A stretch of 64,000 bases of DNA from Nipponacmea schrenckii. Lineage: Eukaryota; Mollusca; Gastropoda; Lottiidae. Positions 22,653-34,789 of this stretch are shown piece by piece. How positions within the stretch are numbered: the first letter of the stretch is position 1; each line of letters begins with the position of its first letter. The DNA lies in the NCBI GenBank assembly GCA_030562195.1, contig CM060201.1, forward strand, positions 30,672,067 to 30,736,066. The letters are read 5' to 3'. The notes under the pieces are model-generated. The model was not told the origin of the DNA. It ran no database searches and saw only the letters and a program-made list of their open reading frames with translations. The position numbers and the translations under genes are program-made.

Positions 22653-23393
22653 AAAAAAGAAGAAGCAAAGTCCCTTATCAGATTTTCTGTTCCATGTTTT
22701 GTATCAATTCAACTATGTTTAAATTGCCCTTATATTTCTCATATCTTTTAAATAAATGCTAATTATATTTACAATCGAATCTTTTTATCTGGAGAAGCAA
22801 GACACCTTAAAGTTGTCTTAATATTTCAGAAATTATAAAGTTATTGACAGAACATGTAACTGCCTGTGTCTATTTCATTTCATCAGTAGTTTTAGAAGTC
22901 CTTTTTCTCTCGCCTCTAAGTATAATAAGCACAGTTGAATAAAGGATTAGTTGGCTATAATGTGTTATATTAAGTCTATCATCTCAATAACTTAAGATAT
23001 GTATTATAATACCTTGATATAGATTTAAATAACAGTAAAAAAAGTTACCTGTTCTATGTTAATTTGATAATCCAATAATCTCTTTATCTTGATGTATGGA
23101 CGTTTAATCCACTGGCTGATCAGTAAATATTCTCACCTTCATGTGTGACTAGAACACCTGTACTGACGAGACAGTATTGACTGTACAGTGTCTCATTTAC
23201 ACAGACTGAATAGGGCGGAACAGATCTGCCACACATCCCTGTGGTCTCTATTGTTGTGTTCGTGATTGAGAGGGGGCATTATGTTGGTCAAGTCTTGCAG
23301 TGAAAAATGCAATAAATCAAATGTCCCCATTGAGTGCTTTTTTAAAGGGATTGTAAAGAGGTTTTCAAAATTTTGTATGTGTATTGGGAAAAC
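22653..23393. other. non-coding DNA
   Basis: Small open frames at 23193-23460 on both strands overlap each other and the following MITE. None is supported as a gene. Confidence 0.45.
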
Positions 23394-23620
23394 TGATAGT
23401 ATAAATTGCACAATTCTAAATTTCAATCAGATATCTGTGGTTTCTGCAACTGCACAATAACTAAGCTTTTGATTATACATGTATTACTTATCATGAAGGC
23501 TTTATGTGATACAAGCGAAAATTTTTGCGATAAGGGATGTCATCAAACACATATTTTTTGTGGAATTGTAGGAACCACAAAAGTCTGACTGAAAATTGGA
23601 ATGGTGCAAATTAATGCTAT
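23394..23620. mobile_element. MITE with about 50-bp imperfect inverted repeats
   Basis: The left arm begins TAAATTGCACAATTCTAAAT and later has TGTGGTTTCTGC. The reverse complement of the right arm begins TTAATTTGCACCATTCCAAT and later has TGTGGTTCCTAC. Arm-like relatives lie at 5566-5718 and 38805-38845. Confidence 0.65.
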
Positions 23621-23744
23621 TATTGTCCATACATAGCAGCAGCATTCCAGAAGACCTTAAAATGGAGTTTATATAGAACAAGATGATGTATTACAATTTC
23701 ATTATATCATTAATGGCAGTGGAGTTGCCCAGAAAAATAAAAGT

Positions 23745-24163
23745 TTTAATAATAATATAATAATAATCACTTAATTCGGGTAAGAAATTAGGCCGGGGAG
23801 CCTCTCTTGCATTTCGCCAAACATATATACATACAAACAAAATCAATCAACAACAAATATACAGGCAATATAAAATTGATAATAAAAGAAACATGTTGTA
23901 ACTGTTAATAGTAGATGTACATGTATATACAAATATAATCAAAATTTCTTAATATTTGATTTGGAAATGTAAGCTGATATATTTTTGTAAAACAATTTGG
24001 GATAGTTGTTTAATATTTTGAGATTGGCAGGAAGACTATTCCACAGGCTTGATCCCTTAAAACTTAAGCTACATTTGGTTAGTAGAATTTCAAGGCTCAA
24101 CTTATGACAGGTGCAAATCAATGCTTTAAGTGTTTCTTTTTTTATAAACAATATTTTATTCAT
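23745..24163 (-). pseudogene. LINE 3' end: reverse-transcriptase C-terminal remnant plus 3' UTR
   Basis: On the minus strand, 24163-23939 encodes a 74-residue piece with SLSFKGSSLWNSLPANLK followed by a Phe/Lys/Tyr-rich helix. The 'F+G..LWNSLP..L+' pattern followed by a short helix is typical of the extreme C-terminus of many non-LTR reverse-transcriptase proteins. After the stop comes an AT-rich tail with GGCGAAATGCAAGAGAGGCT and an ATT-type simple repeat near 23745-23765, as in LINE 3' ends. The catalytic domain is not present, so this is a 5'-truncated dead copy. The exact clade is undetermined. Confidence 0.65.
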
Positions 24164-24544
24164 ATTATAATGAAATTAATTGGGAAACAGGCTTTTGCCT
24201 ATATCACCCCTTTCCCTATAAGTGTTTCCTATACACTTAAAAAGTTTAGCAACCCCTTTATGTTCTTTCAAAACTTAATGTACTTCCACCAAATTAAACC
24301 AACCCCTTTCAATATAGTGTTAGTCCCCTTATCTACTATTGTCACCAGTCTACTAAAGCGCGACCCACTTGTTGATCAGGGTACAGGTATCATAATAACA
24401 TTAAAACTTTCTATAGTTGAAATATAGTCTGCTATTATAAACACCCGGGTATTATTGGTTACTCAATCCCATTTAATATCTACTTAGCTACTTTCTTGTT
24501 CAACCATAAAACCTAACCTTATATCACAAATAAGGCAATTTAAA
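24164..24544. other. non-coding DNA
   Basis: A 107-codon plus-strand frame (24104-24427) partly overlaps the LINE remnant in antisense and has no domain. No gene is called. Confidence 0.4.
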
Positions 24545-25112
24545 CCCTTATTTAAAGTAAGTGATGGTTGAAAATTATAGGTCAATATAATTATTGGTAA
24601 TAATGAAAAACTTTATTTAATATTTGTCTACATGTATGTTAAATTACAATTTGAATGCCAGATATAGAAAATCTGTACTTAGACAAGAGAATAGAGTTAT
24701 ACCTTATTTCTGTAAGTAATGATTAAAAAACTTTTGACTGTGAAAATAATAAGGGGCAATAAGGCACCATAGTTTAATTTGTTAATTTATTTTTGTTAAA
24801 TTACAAATTGTGTGCTAGCTATAGAAAATATTTACAGAGAAAAGTGAATAGAGCAATTTATACTTTAGTCCTTGGTTCTGAAAGTAATGGTGAAAAACTT
24901 TTGACTGTGAAAATAATAAGGGGGAATAAGGAACCATAATTTAATTTGTTAATTTGTTTATGTTAAATTACAATTTGTATGCTAGCTTTAGAAAATCTTT
25001 ACTGAGAAAAGAGAAAAGAGCCACTTATACATGTACCTTATTTAAAGTAAGTGATGGTTGTAAATTTTAAGTCAATATAATTAGAGGCAATAATGAACCA
25101 TAATTTAATATT
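24545..25112. repeat. tandem repeat, unit about 160 bp, 3-3.5 copies
   Basis: TTAAATTACAATTTGAATGC (24639), its version at 24796 and TTAAATTACAATTTGTATGC (24963) mark units 157 and 167 bp apart. Each is followed by a TATAGAAAAT or TTTAGAAAAT segment, a GAGAATAGAG-type segment, and GGCAATAA..ACCATA..TTTAAT. Confidence 0.85.
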
Positions 25113-25116
25113 TGTT

Positions 25117-25347
25117 TAAGTAAATAATAGTCCTGTTTATCATGCTTCAGTACAGATATAAGTCAAGTGTATCATCTATATATTCATTATACTAAATAAT
25201 CACCATTTCAGATAGCTTTGATGATATGTCCATGGTCATCTGGCCTGAATATTCAATGTTTGAAGTGATTGAGTCTTGATCAATGTTATTGAAATAAATA
25301 GGATTAAATCATTAGAATTAACAATTGTTGTTTCAGCTAGTTATGCT
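25117..25347. repeat. dispersed duplicate, copy 1 (with 27223-27415)
   Basis: GTAAATAATAGTCCTGTTTA through CATGGTCATCTGGCCTGAAT and then AACAATTGTTGTTTCAGCTA are shared with copy 2 at few mismatches. Copy 1 has about 30 extra bases in the middle (TTGATCAATGTTATTG). Confidence 0.85.
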
Positions 25348-26224
25348 GATATATACTGATAACAGAGCAACTTATACCTTATAGGGGCAATAATTAAAAT
25401 TAATCTTAAAATTTGTTAATGATTAAATGAAATAAAATGTATTCAATGTATCATGAAAACTTATTAATTATAGCATTAATGATTTCATTCCCAAAGCACT
25501 GATGCTTAATTGCTAGCATAAGATTTTCTGGAAATTTTCTGTATGTCGAGTTTTTCTGGAATTGTAGGCCCATAGAAATCTAAAATTTGATCGGTGCTGA
25601 GAGCAGCTTTGTCTCTACTGAACATCTTGACAAGAACTGTAGACATCTGACTGGAAATTTGTATAGTAGCTCCAAATTTTCATTACTTTTGTTAAAAAAC
25701 CTCAATCCAGTAATGGACTTACCTATTGACATTCTTATCTGTTTCACCACCAGTGAACTAATCTAATCCAAATCTTCTGTCAAATAATCTAAATATATAG
25801 TCACAGTCAGCCAAAGCAACAAGCTTAAAGCAAATACTTTATATAAAAGTTTATCCTTTAACAAGGCAAGAGATGCCATTCAATAACCTTTTCTACAATT
25901 TTATCTTTATACATGGTTGGTTGATGAAAGTAATTATGTATTGACCATTACCTAATGTTACATAGAACACTACCCTCTACTTGACATTATAATAATAAAC
26001 ATATGGAATAACATTGGCACAGAAAGGTAACCCTGAGTAAGTCATTGTAACAAAGAAAGTACATTTATTCTATTGATTTTTTCATGTATTTTTTTTTAAT
26101 GTTCTCAAATGTTTTTCCTTTAATATTTGAAAAATAAAAAAATTGAAATGAAAATCCTCTGGGTTTAAGTTATGAGCTATTCAAAAGGACTTTTAAGTAT
26201 TGTTTTGTTGTTTTTTGTTGTTGG
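25348..26224. other. AT-rich non-coding DNA
   Basis: No gene is seen. A poly-T run lies near 26090. Confidence 0.5.
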
Positions 26225-26462
26225 TAGATAAATTTCTGATGTATTTTGATGTTAATAATTCTGATGTACTTGATTGTTAATATTTCTGATGTACTTAATG
26301 GTTAATATTTCTGATTTACTTGTACTGGATGGTTAATTTCTGATGTACTTGGTTATTGATATTTCTGATTTATTTGCTTTACTTAATGGTTAATATTTCT
26401 GATGTATTTCTGATTTATTTGTTGTACTTGATGGTTAATATTCTGATGTTAATATTTCAGAA
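26225..26462. repeat. degenerate tandem repeat around TTCTGATGTACTTGATGG
   Basis: GTTAATATTTCTGATGTACT and close variants (TGATTTACTTG, TGATTTATTTG) recur irregularly about eight times. Confidence 0.8.
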
Positions 26463-27222
26463 TCTAAATTTGAACTTATTAACCCAACTCTAAATGTCTA
26501 ATGAGATGGTAGAAAACATTCTTTTAGTTTCAACCTGGAACATATCTTAATAATTAATGATAATTACTTTGTTTTGATTTATTCAATTGGATATGGCGAT
26601 ATTTTCTGTGCAAATTTTTAATCTGTATTTCATCCTAATTTTTTACAGAAATTGAGAGAAGTATGAATATTTTTTTTTTGAATATCAAAAAAATCATCCT
26701 AATAACACAACAAACCTAAAAAAAGAGTAAAAATTCAAAACAGTTTTTGGATTAAGAAAATACTAAGAGTTTTAATTAAATTTTTCAGATAAACTTTTCA
26801 AACTTTGGGAATAATGAATAATGATTTTCATTATATAAGGCCTACTTATACCGGTTAGGTGATATTCATAATAACAATTAATATTAAGAAATAGGATTAT
26901 AGCAATTATTAGGAATATAATCTGTATTTCCAATTTTGAGCATGGTTGCCATAACTACATATAATTGAAATTACGAAAGCATAGGTCATGGTAAAATATC
27001 CAGTTTAAAATATATAAATTCTGCATTGGTGAAGAAAAGAATATATAAGTATATATTAATCTGAATAATTTAAGAATTGATGGGTTTTAGTCTACTGTGG
27101 ACTAAAATAGGTTTCCATCAAAAACAATTAATTCCAGTAAACATGGTCAGTTTTGTGAAATGAAATGAGGTGAAAATTGCCTGTACTGTAACTTCCATTT
27201 TCTACCAGTGGGTCTGGTTAAC
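26463..27222. other. AT-rich non-coding DNA
   Basis: No gene or repeat recognised. Confidence 0.5.
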
Positions 27223-27415
27223 AGGTAAATAATAGTCCTGTTTATCATGCTTCAGTACCAATATAAGTCAACTGTATCATCTATATATTCAATATACTAA
27301 ATAATCACCATTCCAGATAGCTTTGATATGCCCATGGTCATCTGGCCTGAATATTCAATTTAATAAAAAAGATTAAATCATTAGAAATAACAATTGTTGT
27401 TTCAGCTAGTTATGC
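27223..27415. repeat. dispersed duplicate, copy 2 (with 25117-25347)
   Basis: See the copy at 25117. Same orientation, about 2.1 kb apart; right boundary at CAGCTAGTTATGC. Confidence 0.85.
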
Positions 27416-28019
27416 AAAGATTGTTGCCTTTTTAAATCTGGAGCATGATTTTGAATTTTCCTTTTCTCTGGTGTTTGTTTTATTAGTTGTTGTTGTTTTT
27501 TATTTTGTGTTTTAACCACCCTTGTTGTGTATTACTGTTTACTACATCAGCAAGAACAGTCTCATAAATAATTTTTTAGATAATAATTTCATAATTTTCA
27601 TAACTTTATCAAATATTTCAAAAATTTATTTAAGAAGAATTTCCTTAGAAAATTTCATATTTATCTGGTGTCAGTATTATTTCTTCTCAATAAAAAATAT
27701 CACTCCTGCACTATAAATCTTATAAAACATTCTAAAGAATTTTTATTTCTTTCAATTCTTATTTTAACTAAATTTTTAAAATACAATATAGATATAGCTA
27801 GTAACACCCATATTGTGTTTCGAATTGACAAATTCCTGTCAGTGAAAATCAGGAATGGATGGATTTTTGAGAATTTAACTAGTCTTGTGAAATTTCATGC
27901 TAAGATAAATGAAATGAGAAAGAATAATTGTAAATAAGTAGAAGCAGGAATACATGCCAAGAAAAATGACAGATAATTAAAATATTCTATTCATATCTGT
28001 CAGTTGGGCTAAGATACTT
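27416..28019. other. AT-rich non-coding DNA
   Basis: Overlapping small plus-strand frames (27522-27937) are AT-driven with no recognised domain. Confidence 0.45.
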
Positions 28020-28137
28020 TAATCACTTCAAGGGACTAGGTTTAGTAATAGCTTCAAGGGACTAGGTCTTGTTATAGCTTCAAGGGACTAGGTTTAGTAA
28101 TAGCTTCAAGGGATTTGGTCTTGTAGTAACTTCAATG
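28020..28137. repeat. 30-bp tandem repeat, four units
   Basis: ACTTCAAGGGACTAGG or GCTTCAAGGGACTAGG is followed alternately by TTTAGTAATA and TCTTGTTATA, so the real period is a 60-bp dimer. Confidence 0.85.
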
Positions 28138-28751
28138 AATAAGCTCTTTTGAAAAATTTGTCGAAACAGTGGAATGGGACAATAAAGTAATGTGCAAGAG
28201 TTGTACAACTAAACAAGAGTAGGCTTCTTTTCAGGCAAAATGTCCATCATATACCACTACATGTCATCATCCACTTAATTATTATTCTGATCTGGTACAT
28301 AAAAGTAGTGAGGAAAAACTCCCAATTCATTTCATTTCTCTTCTTTGTGTGCAAGATGAAATTTTAAAACTGGGAAGTGTTATAGCTATTGCAATGCCTT
28401 TTCATGTTTCAATGCTTAATTTTACATTTACATGCCTCACAGAAAAAAAAAATAGCAGAAACAATCCCTTAAAAAAACTTAATTTCCTTTCTAATGAGAT
28501 TTTTACAGTTGAAATTTTCCAGAATCTGTTTGACTTCATGATAAATTACTTAAATACCTTAGACTGTAAAGTGCAAGTGGTTCAAAAGCATTTGATAATG
28601 AGTGAAGGTTGTTGAGGGCATTTCTTTCTTACTTTTGGATTAGAATTTTATCAAACCTCTTGTCATGTCAAGGATTTTGTAACGAAAACATCTCAATACC
28701 ACATACATATGTGTGTCAGAACCCCAAAGTTTCTTTTTATATATGTTCATA
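28138..28751. other. non-coding DNA
   Basis: An 88-codon plus-strand frame (28349-28615) has no recognised domain. A CCAATTCATTTCATTTC string near 28321 resembles the end of a SINE-A tail but is too short to call. Confidence 0.4.
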
Positions 28752-30670
28752 CCACACATAGTATCTTTTTCAATGTAAATACCACTCAAAGTATCTTCTA
28801 TGCAAGTACCTTCCATAGTATCTTCTATGTCAATATCACCCATAGTATCTTCTATGCTAGTACCATCCATAGTATCTTCTATGCTAGTACCATCCATAGT
28901 ATCTTCTATGCTAGTACCATCCATAGTATCTTCTATGCTAGTACCATCCATAGTATCTTCTATGTCAATACCACCCATAGTATCCTCTAGGTAAATACCA
29001 CCCATAGTATCCTCTAGGTAAATACCACACAAAGTATCTTCTATGCCAGTACCATCCATAGTATCTTCTATGCAAATACCACACATAGTATCTTCTATGC
29101 AAGTACCATCCATAGTATTTTCTATGCAAATACCACACATATTATCTTCAATGCAAGTACCATCCATAGTATTTTCTATGCAAATACCACCCATAGTATC
29201 TTCTATGTCAATACCACCTATAGTATCTTTTTATGTCAATACCACCTATAGTATCTTTTACGTCAATACCACCCATAGTATATTCTTCAATGTAAATACC
29301 ACCCATAGTACCTTCTACTTCAATACCACCTATAGTATCTTCTATGTCAATACCACCTATAGTACATGTATCTTCTATGTCAATACCACCTATAGTATCT
29401 TCTATGTCAATACCACCTATAGTATCTTCCAAGTCAATACCACCTATAGTATCTTCTTCAATGTCAATACCACCCATAGTATCTTCTTCAATGTAAATAT
29501 CATCTATAGTATCTTCTTCAGCTATTTAAATACCACCCATAGTATCGTCTATGCCAATACCACACATAGTATCTTCTTCACTGTAAATGCCACACATTGT
29601 ATCTTTTTCACTGTAAATACCACCCATAGTATCGCCAATGTAAATACCACCATAGTATCTTCACTGTAAATACCACACATAGTATCTTATCTAATCCAAA
29701 ACCACACATAGTATCTTTTTCAATGAAAATACCACTCAAAGTATCTTCTATGCAAATAACATCAATAGTATCTTCTATGTAAGTATCATCCATAGTATCT
29801 TCTATGCAAGTACCATCCATAGTATCTTATAATACCACCCATAATATCTTCTATGTCAATTCCACCTATAGTATCTTTTTATGTAAATACCAACCATAGT
29901 ATCTTCAATGTAAATACCACACATGGTATCTTCTATGTCAATACCACCCATAGTATCTTTTATGTCAATACCACCCATAGTATCCTCTATGTAAATACCA
30001 CACAAAGTATCTTCTATGCAGTACCATCAATAGTATCTTCTATGCAAATGCCACCCATAGTATCTTCTATGCAAGTATCATCCATAGTATCTTCTATGCA
30101 AGTATCATCCATAGTATCTTTTATGCAAATACCACCCATGGTATCTTCTATGTCAATACCACCCATAGTATCTCCTTCAGTGTAAATACGATCCATAGTA
30201 TATTCTATGTCAATACCACCTATAGTATCTTTTTATGTCAATACCATCCATAGTATCTTCTACGTCAATACCACCCATAGTATCTTCTATGCTAGTACCA
30301 TCCATAGTATCTTCTATGTCAATACCATCCATGGTATATTCTATGTCAATACCACCTATAGTATCTTCTACGTCAATACCACCTATAGTATCTTCTATGT
30401 CAATACCACCTATAGTATCTTCTACGTCAATACCACCTATAGTATCTTCTATGTCAATACCACCCATAGTATATTCTATGTCAATACCACCTATAGTATC
30501 TTCTATGTCAATACCATCCATAGTATATTCTATGTCAATACCACCTATAGTATCTTTTTATGTCAATACCATCAATAGTATCTTCTATGTCAATACCATC
30601 CATAGTATATTCTATGTCAATACCACCTATAGTATCTTTTTATGTCAATACCATCCATAGTATCTTCTAG
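28752..30670. repeat. 27-bp minisatellite, about 70 units
   Basis: This is the second-longest array in the window. Units share ATAGTATCTTCTATG followed by TCAATACCACC, CTAGTACCATC or CAAATACCAC. The period is 27 bp (for example 28869, 28896), a multiple of 3, so 9-residue peptide repeats stay open in several frames. The plus strand reads MSIPPIVSS-type peptides and the minus strand reads acidic EDTMGGIDI-type peptides (up to 184 codons at 28640-29194). Frame shifts come from units with an extra T (CTTTTTATG) or extra CTT. No promoter, splice site or secretory start anchors any of these frames, so I treat them as array by-products. Confidence 0.95.
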
Positions 30671-32355
30671 AAATGTTAACTACTCATTCAAGCATAAGCT
30701 GTTGATTTAATAAAAATTGCTAGCCTCAAAGTCAAGCCAACAAACTTGTGGACAAGGTGATAAAAAGTTTTTAATTCCTCAATCAGTGCTTTCTTGGATC
30801 AGTGCATCACTCTCATCGCTTTAGCTGAAAACCCTCTACCATCTGATTGCGCTGTCTCAATTAAGAGAGTTTTAATAAGTAATTCTTATCTGGTTTATGA
30901 AGTTATAAATTTCACCATTATCTAAAACTAATTATTCTTAGAATTATTTTATCTTCCATACTGTCAAAATAAAACAGTTGACTGTCTAATAAAAACAGAA
31001 AATCACTGACTTGTGGCTCACGTTTATCTCAACGCAAAGATTAGCAGGCATCATATGCTGAAAGTTTTGACAGAAATTATTCATAAATGCCTGCCACTTG
31101 AAAGAATAGAGACTTGTTTTGGAAAATTTGAAGAAAAATGATTCATGAGGACATTTTTTTTCCACTTTAGTTGCAGCTCGTCATGTCATTCAACACTTAT
31201 CTGCATTGAACAAAGAATTTTAGAAATTTCAAACTTGACCAATATGCGCATATATTCATCATAAGATAAGCCTGCTGCCATAAATAACATAACCTAATCC
31301 TTATACAATCCAATAAATTTAAAAACGCTTAATAAATTGATTGTTTTTCAATAATTACTTAGTTTTAACAGGGATTCTGTTACTTTATAACTACAAGTAA
31401 GTTTGCTGATGAATATATACTTATGTTGACTATTTTGTGCAGTGTCACTTAAACAGGTTTAACAACTTTAAAACTGAACTATTTTTTTTTTTAACACTGG
31501 TTGTAACATTGTCCTATTTGCCGAGGAATAAATTCCTCAACCCAGTGTCTGCTGTCCCAATCACTTCACTTCTGGTATAAAATTCATTGGAAGGGAGACA
31601 ACCTTCAGCTTTACTGATTTACTGATAATAATCCAGACAGCAAGTAAGTTGTAGGCCCACTGCCATTGTAAGAGAAAGTTTGGTCACTATACCATTAATG
31701 TAAACAGGAAGACAATGCTTTATAGAGCAACATTCTGTAGAACAAGTAGGCCTAAAGAGTGGCAACAAACTTCCTCATACAACTGGAAGGGCACAGGAGA
31801 ACATACTGCTATATATTTTAAGTTTGAGGTTTAATTTATCGCCCACTATTGCTGTGTAAGAATATAGACCAGGGTTGGTTATTTATTTTAATGATATTAT
31901 ATTTAACTGTATTTCAATATGCCTGTGTTTCAATACGGTGAACTTCCGGTTGATCATGAGAAAAGCGAAGTGTGTTGAATGAAGCCAAGACTAAGAAACA
32001 CAGTGAAATTCAAATGTTTATATATTTCTTGCGGTCAATTGTTGTAATTTTTAATTTGACCCAATTGACTCTTCAAAAGAATGAAATATCAGCATTACAT
32101 TGTATTTTGTTTTATATCAAGGAAACTTAATGTTAATAATTTAATCATAATAAAACTCACATAAACCCATTTTCTTGTTATTTTGTGAAGTGAAGTCAAT
32201 GAAACTTTCTTTTGTCTGGTAGTTTAAAATTCAAAGTCACTATCTGACATACCCATAAGACATACAAGTCTGCCTTTTAGTAACAAAACTTACAACGGAA
32301 TGACAACCATGTTGTCAAATCAAAAACACTAATTAGTCTGAGGTGAAGACAACTT
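30671..32355. other. AT-rich non-coding DNA
   Basis: The only structure noted is a small imperfect inverted repeat at about 31475-31531 (ACACTGGTTG ... CAACCCAGTGT) enclosing the palindrome GAGGAATAAATTCCTC. No gene is seen. Confidence 0.5.
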
Positions 32356-32470
32356 AGAAATGAAATGAAAGTAACTTTCCTCCTCCTAATGAGCAAATGA
32401 AGACGGGCAAGGCCATGCAGTATGCATTGAGGGAAATGTTGCTAGGAAAGCAGCATTAGAGTACTCTGTT
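32356..32470 (-). repeat. SINE-A fragment (3' half)
   Basis: GAAATGAAATGAAAGTAAC is followed by AATGAAGACGGGCAAGGCCA, TGCAGTATGCATTGAGGGAA and AGCAGCATTAGAGTACTC. Confidence 0.75.
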
Positions 32471-32965
32471 TGGTTAGATAGTGAAGTCTACAGAATGGTA
32501 GGCCTATCCCTTTAGCATATTTTGAATCTACTGTAAAATTGATTCAGGAAGAAACTGGCTGTCATCATATGTCTCTTGTTTCTAATAAAAACACTTCAAG
32601 TGTATAAATATCTTGATCCATTACAATTAACCAATAAGTAAGAAAAGAAGTGATGGCCTTTATTGATTTCTTTGATGCATTTATGTTTAAATACAGAGAG
32701 ATTGAGTTATGGTTTTGTTATCTAAATATATTGAGGTGTGGGTTGTTTGTAAAAAATTGATTTATTGTTTGAAAGTTCAAGTCTTGAAGCTAATGTCCGG
32801 AAGATCTTTCTTTTATATTCTTTCATTATAGAACGGATTGGACACTTGACTTTGGTTGGTCTTCAATATAACTAAATAGTCTTCAGAAATACTAGAAAGG
32901 CACACAAATCGCATACATTCAAAATCTGGGAATTTTTCTTCTTTTTATTTCTATGTGTCTTTTCT
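32471..32965. other. AT-rich non-coding DNA
   Basis: No gene or repeat recognised. Confidence 0.5.
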
Positions 32966-32969
32966 ATAT

Positions 32970-33462
32970 ATTGTCTCCAGAAATTCCTTTTAAAATTTTT
33001 AATTTTTGACACACATGGATTTGATGGTTGTAAAAGTTTGGTGTTTCTGAATCTAAGGTATGATTTGTCAATCGAAAGTGTACCTTGCACTTTAAGCAAA
33101 ACTTCAAGCGTAGAACTGCACAACATAATACAGATCATATTGATAGATATTATCTCCAGAAATTCCTTTTAAAATTTATAATTCTTGACACACATGGATT
33201 TGATGGTGAGTTGTAAAAGTTTGGTGTTTCTGAATCTAAGGTATGATTTGTCAATCGAAAGGATACCTTGCACTTTAAGCAAAACTTCAAGCGTAGAACT
33301 GCACAACATAATACAGATAATATTGATAGATATTGTCTTCAGAAATTCCTTTTAAAATTTATAATTCTTGACACACATGGATTTGATAGTGAGCTGTAAA
33401 AGTTTGGTTTTTCTGAATGTAATGTATGATTTGTCAATCGAAAGGGTACCTTGCAATATTAT
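32970..33462. repeat. tandem triplication, unit about 180 bp
   Basis: CCAGAAATTCCTTTTAAAAT starts units at about 32977, 33155 and 33339. Each contains GACACACATGGATTTGAT, TCTGAATCTAAGGTATGATT and TTTGTCAATCGAAAG. The third unit stops after GGTACCTTGCA. Copies 1 and 2 are nearly identical, so the duplication is recent. The minus-strand 88-codon frame (32872-33138) lies across unit 1 and is probably incidental. Confidence 0.9.
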
Positions 33463-33465
33463 CTG

Positions 33466-33778
33466 TAGGAAGCCACATTGATTTAGTGAGTTAGATGCTT
33501 GCTAGCTTAACTGAAGGGCCAGGGTTCAGTCCCAATAAGTGCAGAGATTATTCCTTCAGATATTTAACTAAGTTTTCCTTTGGTGATCAGAGGTCAGAGG
33601 GATTGACATGGCAAAAGTGTCTAGTCGTTCGAAAGGGACAATAAACTGAGGTCTCCTGTACAACAAGCTGTTCAATTAAAAAAAAGATATGCTTATGCTG
33701 CTGTCTGGTCAAACTTCCTTCATTGCACACTGCATAGTGCAGAAAAGTAGGATGTTAAACTCCATTCATTTCATATCA
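33466..33778 (+). repeat. SINE-A, near full length
   Basis: The head ATTTAGTGAGTTAGATGCTT resembles an A box and CAGGGTTCAGTCCCAATAAG a B box. The body has GACATGGCAAAAGTGTCTAG and GGGACAATAAACTGAGG, and the 3' end has GTGCAGAAAAGTAGGATGTT and CCATTCATTTCAT. There is an internal deletion between CACTGCATA and GTGCAGAAAAG. It is immediately preceded by the truncated third unit of the 180-bp tandem repeat. Confidence 0.85.
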
Positions 33779-34116
33779 TTTTTTTGAGATAGTGAAGCAG
33801 ACTCTAATTTTGGCTTATAAGAGGTGACAGATATTGATTTCACTTGGCTACATAAACATCTCTTCTGTTTGAAATCTGTGAAATTATTGTGACGTTAAAT
33901 AATCTATCTCGGCATGTCTGGACATAGACACAAATTGAATGAAAAGTCATTTTGATTTTATATTTTATTCTATAAAATTGTTTATTAGTTTCATCAGACT
34001 TCAACTGGCTTGCGAATTGTGCTTATATAAGTGAGTAACAGTTGATTCTTAATGATCAAATACTTTTTTTATTGTGTAAAAACCAGAAATACTTTGCAAT
34101 TGTGATACCAATATAC
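33779..34116. other. AT-rich non-coding DNA
   Basis: No gene is seen. Confidence 0.5.
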
Positions 34117-34195
34117 AGTGGAACCTGTATTAAGAGACCACTCATAGGAATAATCAAAAAATGATTTTTAACAAAAGTGGTTTCTTAGAAGAGGA
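34117..34195. mobile_element. left end of a mariner/pogo-like MITE (truncated)
   Basis: TACAGTGGAACCTGTATTAA, GAGACCACTCATAGGAATAA and a later GTGGTTTCTTAGAAGAGGA match the left 80 bp of the 2941 element. The rest is missing and the 26-bp satellite starts at once. Confidence 0.8.
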
Positions 34196-34735
34196 CACTA
34201 TCTCTCTGTACAGGTAATAGTCACCAGCTCTCTGTACAGGTAATAGACAATAGCTCTCTGTACAGCTCATATACACTAGCTCTATGTACAGCTCATAGAC
34301 ACTAGCTCTCTGTACAGCTCATACTCACTTGCTCTCTGTATAGCTTATAGACACTTGCTCTCTGTATAGCTTATAGACACTTGCTCTCTGTATAGCTTAT
34401 AGACACTTGCTCTCTGTATAGCTCATAGACACTTGCTCTCTGTATAGCTCATAAACACTAGCTCTCTGTATAGCTTACAGCCACTTGCTCTCTGTATAGC
34501 TCATAGACACTTGCTCTTTGTATAGCTTACAGCCACTTGCTCTCTGTATAGCTCATAGACACTTGCTCTCTGTATAGCTCATAGACACTAGCTCTCTGTA
34601 CTGCTCATAGACACTAGCTCTCTGTATAGCTCATAGACACTTGCTCTCTGTACTGCTCATATACACTAGCTCTCTGTACAGCTCATACGCACTTGCTCTC
34701 TGTATAGCTTATAGACACTAGCTTTCTGAACCAAA
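34196..34735. repeat. 26-bp minisatellite, about 20 units
   Basis: Units contain GCTCTCTGTATAGCTCATAG plus ACACTT or ACACTA, with TTATAG and CTGCTC variants. The array ends in a poly-A run (34733-34747). Confidence 0.95.
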
Positions 34736-34789
34736 AAAAAAAAAAAATTAGGGCAAGGGTTGTGTTAACTTTTTTCAAACCAGTTTTCC

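Noticed and set aside
24104..24427. 107-codon plus-strand frame
   Set aside because: Partly antisense to the LINE remnant; no domain, no splice context.
28640..30660. Eleven frames on both strands across the 27-bp array
   Set aside because: Period divisible by 3 with few stop codons in the unit explains them; frames end at units with length changes.
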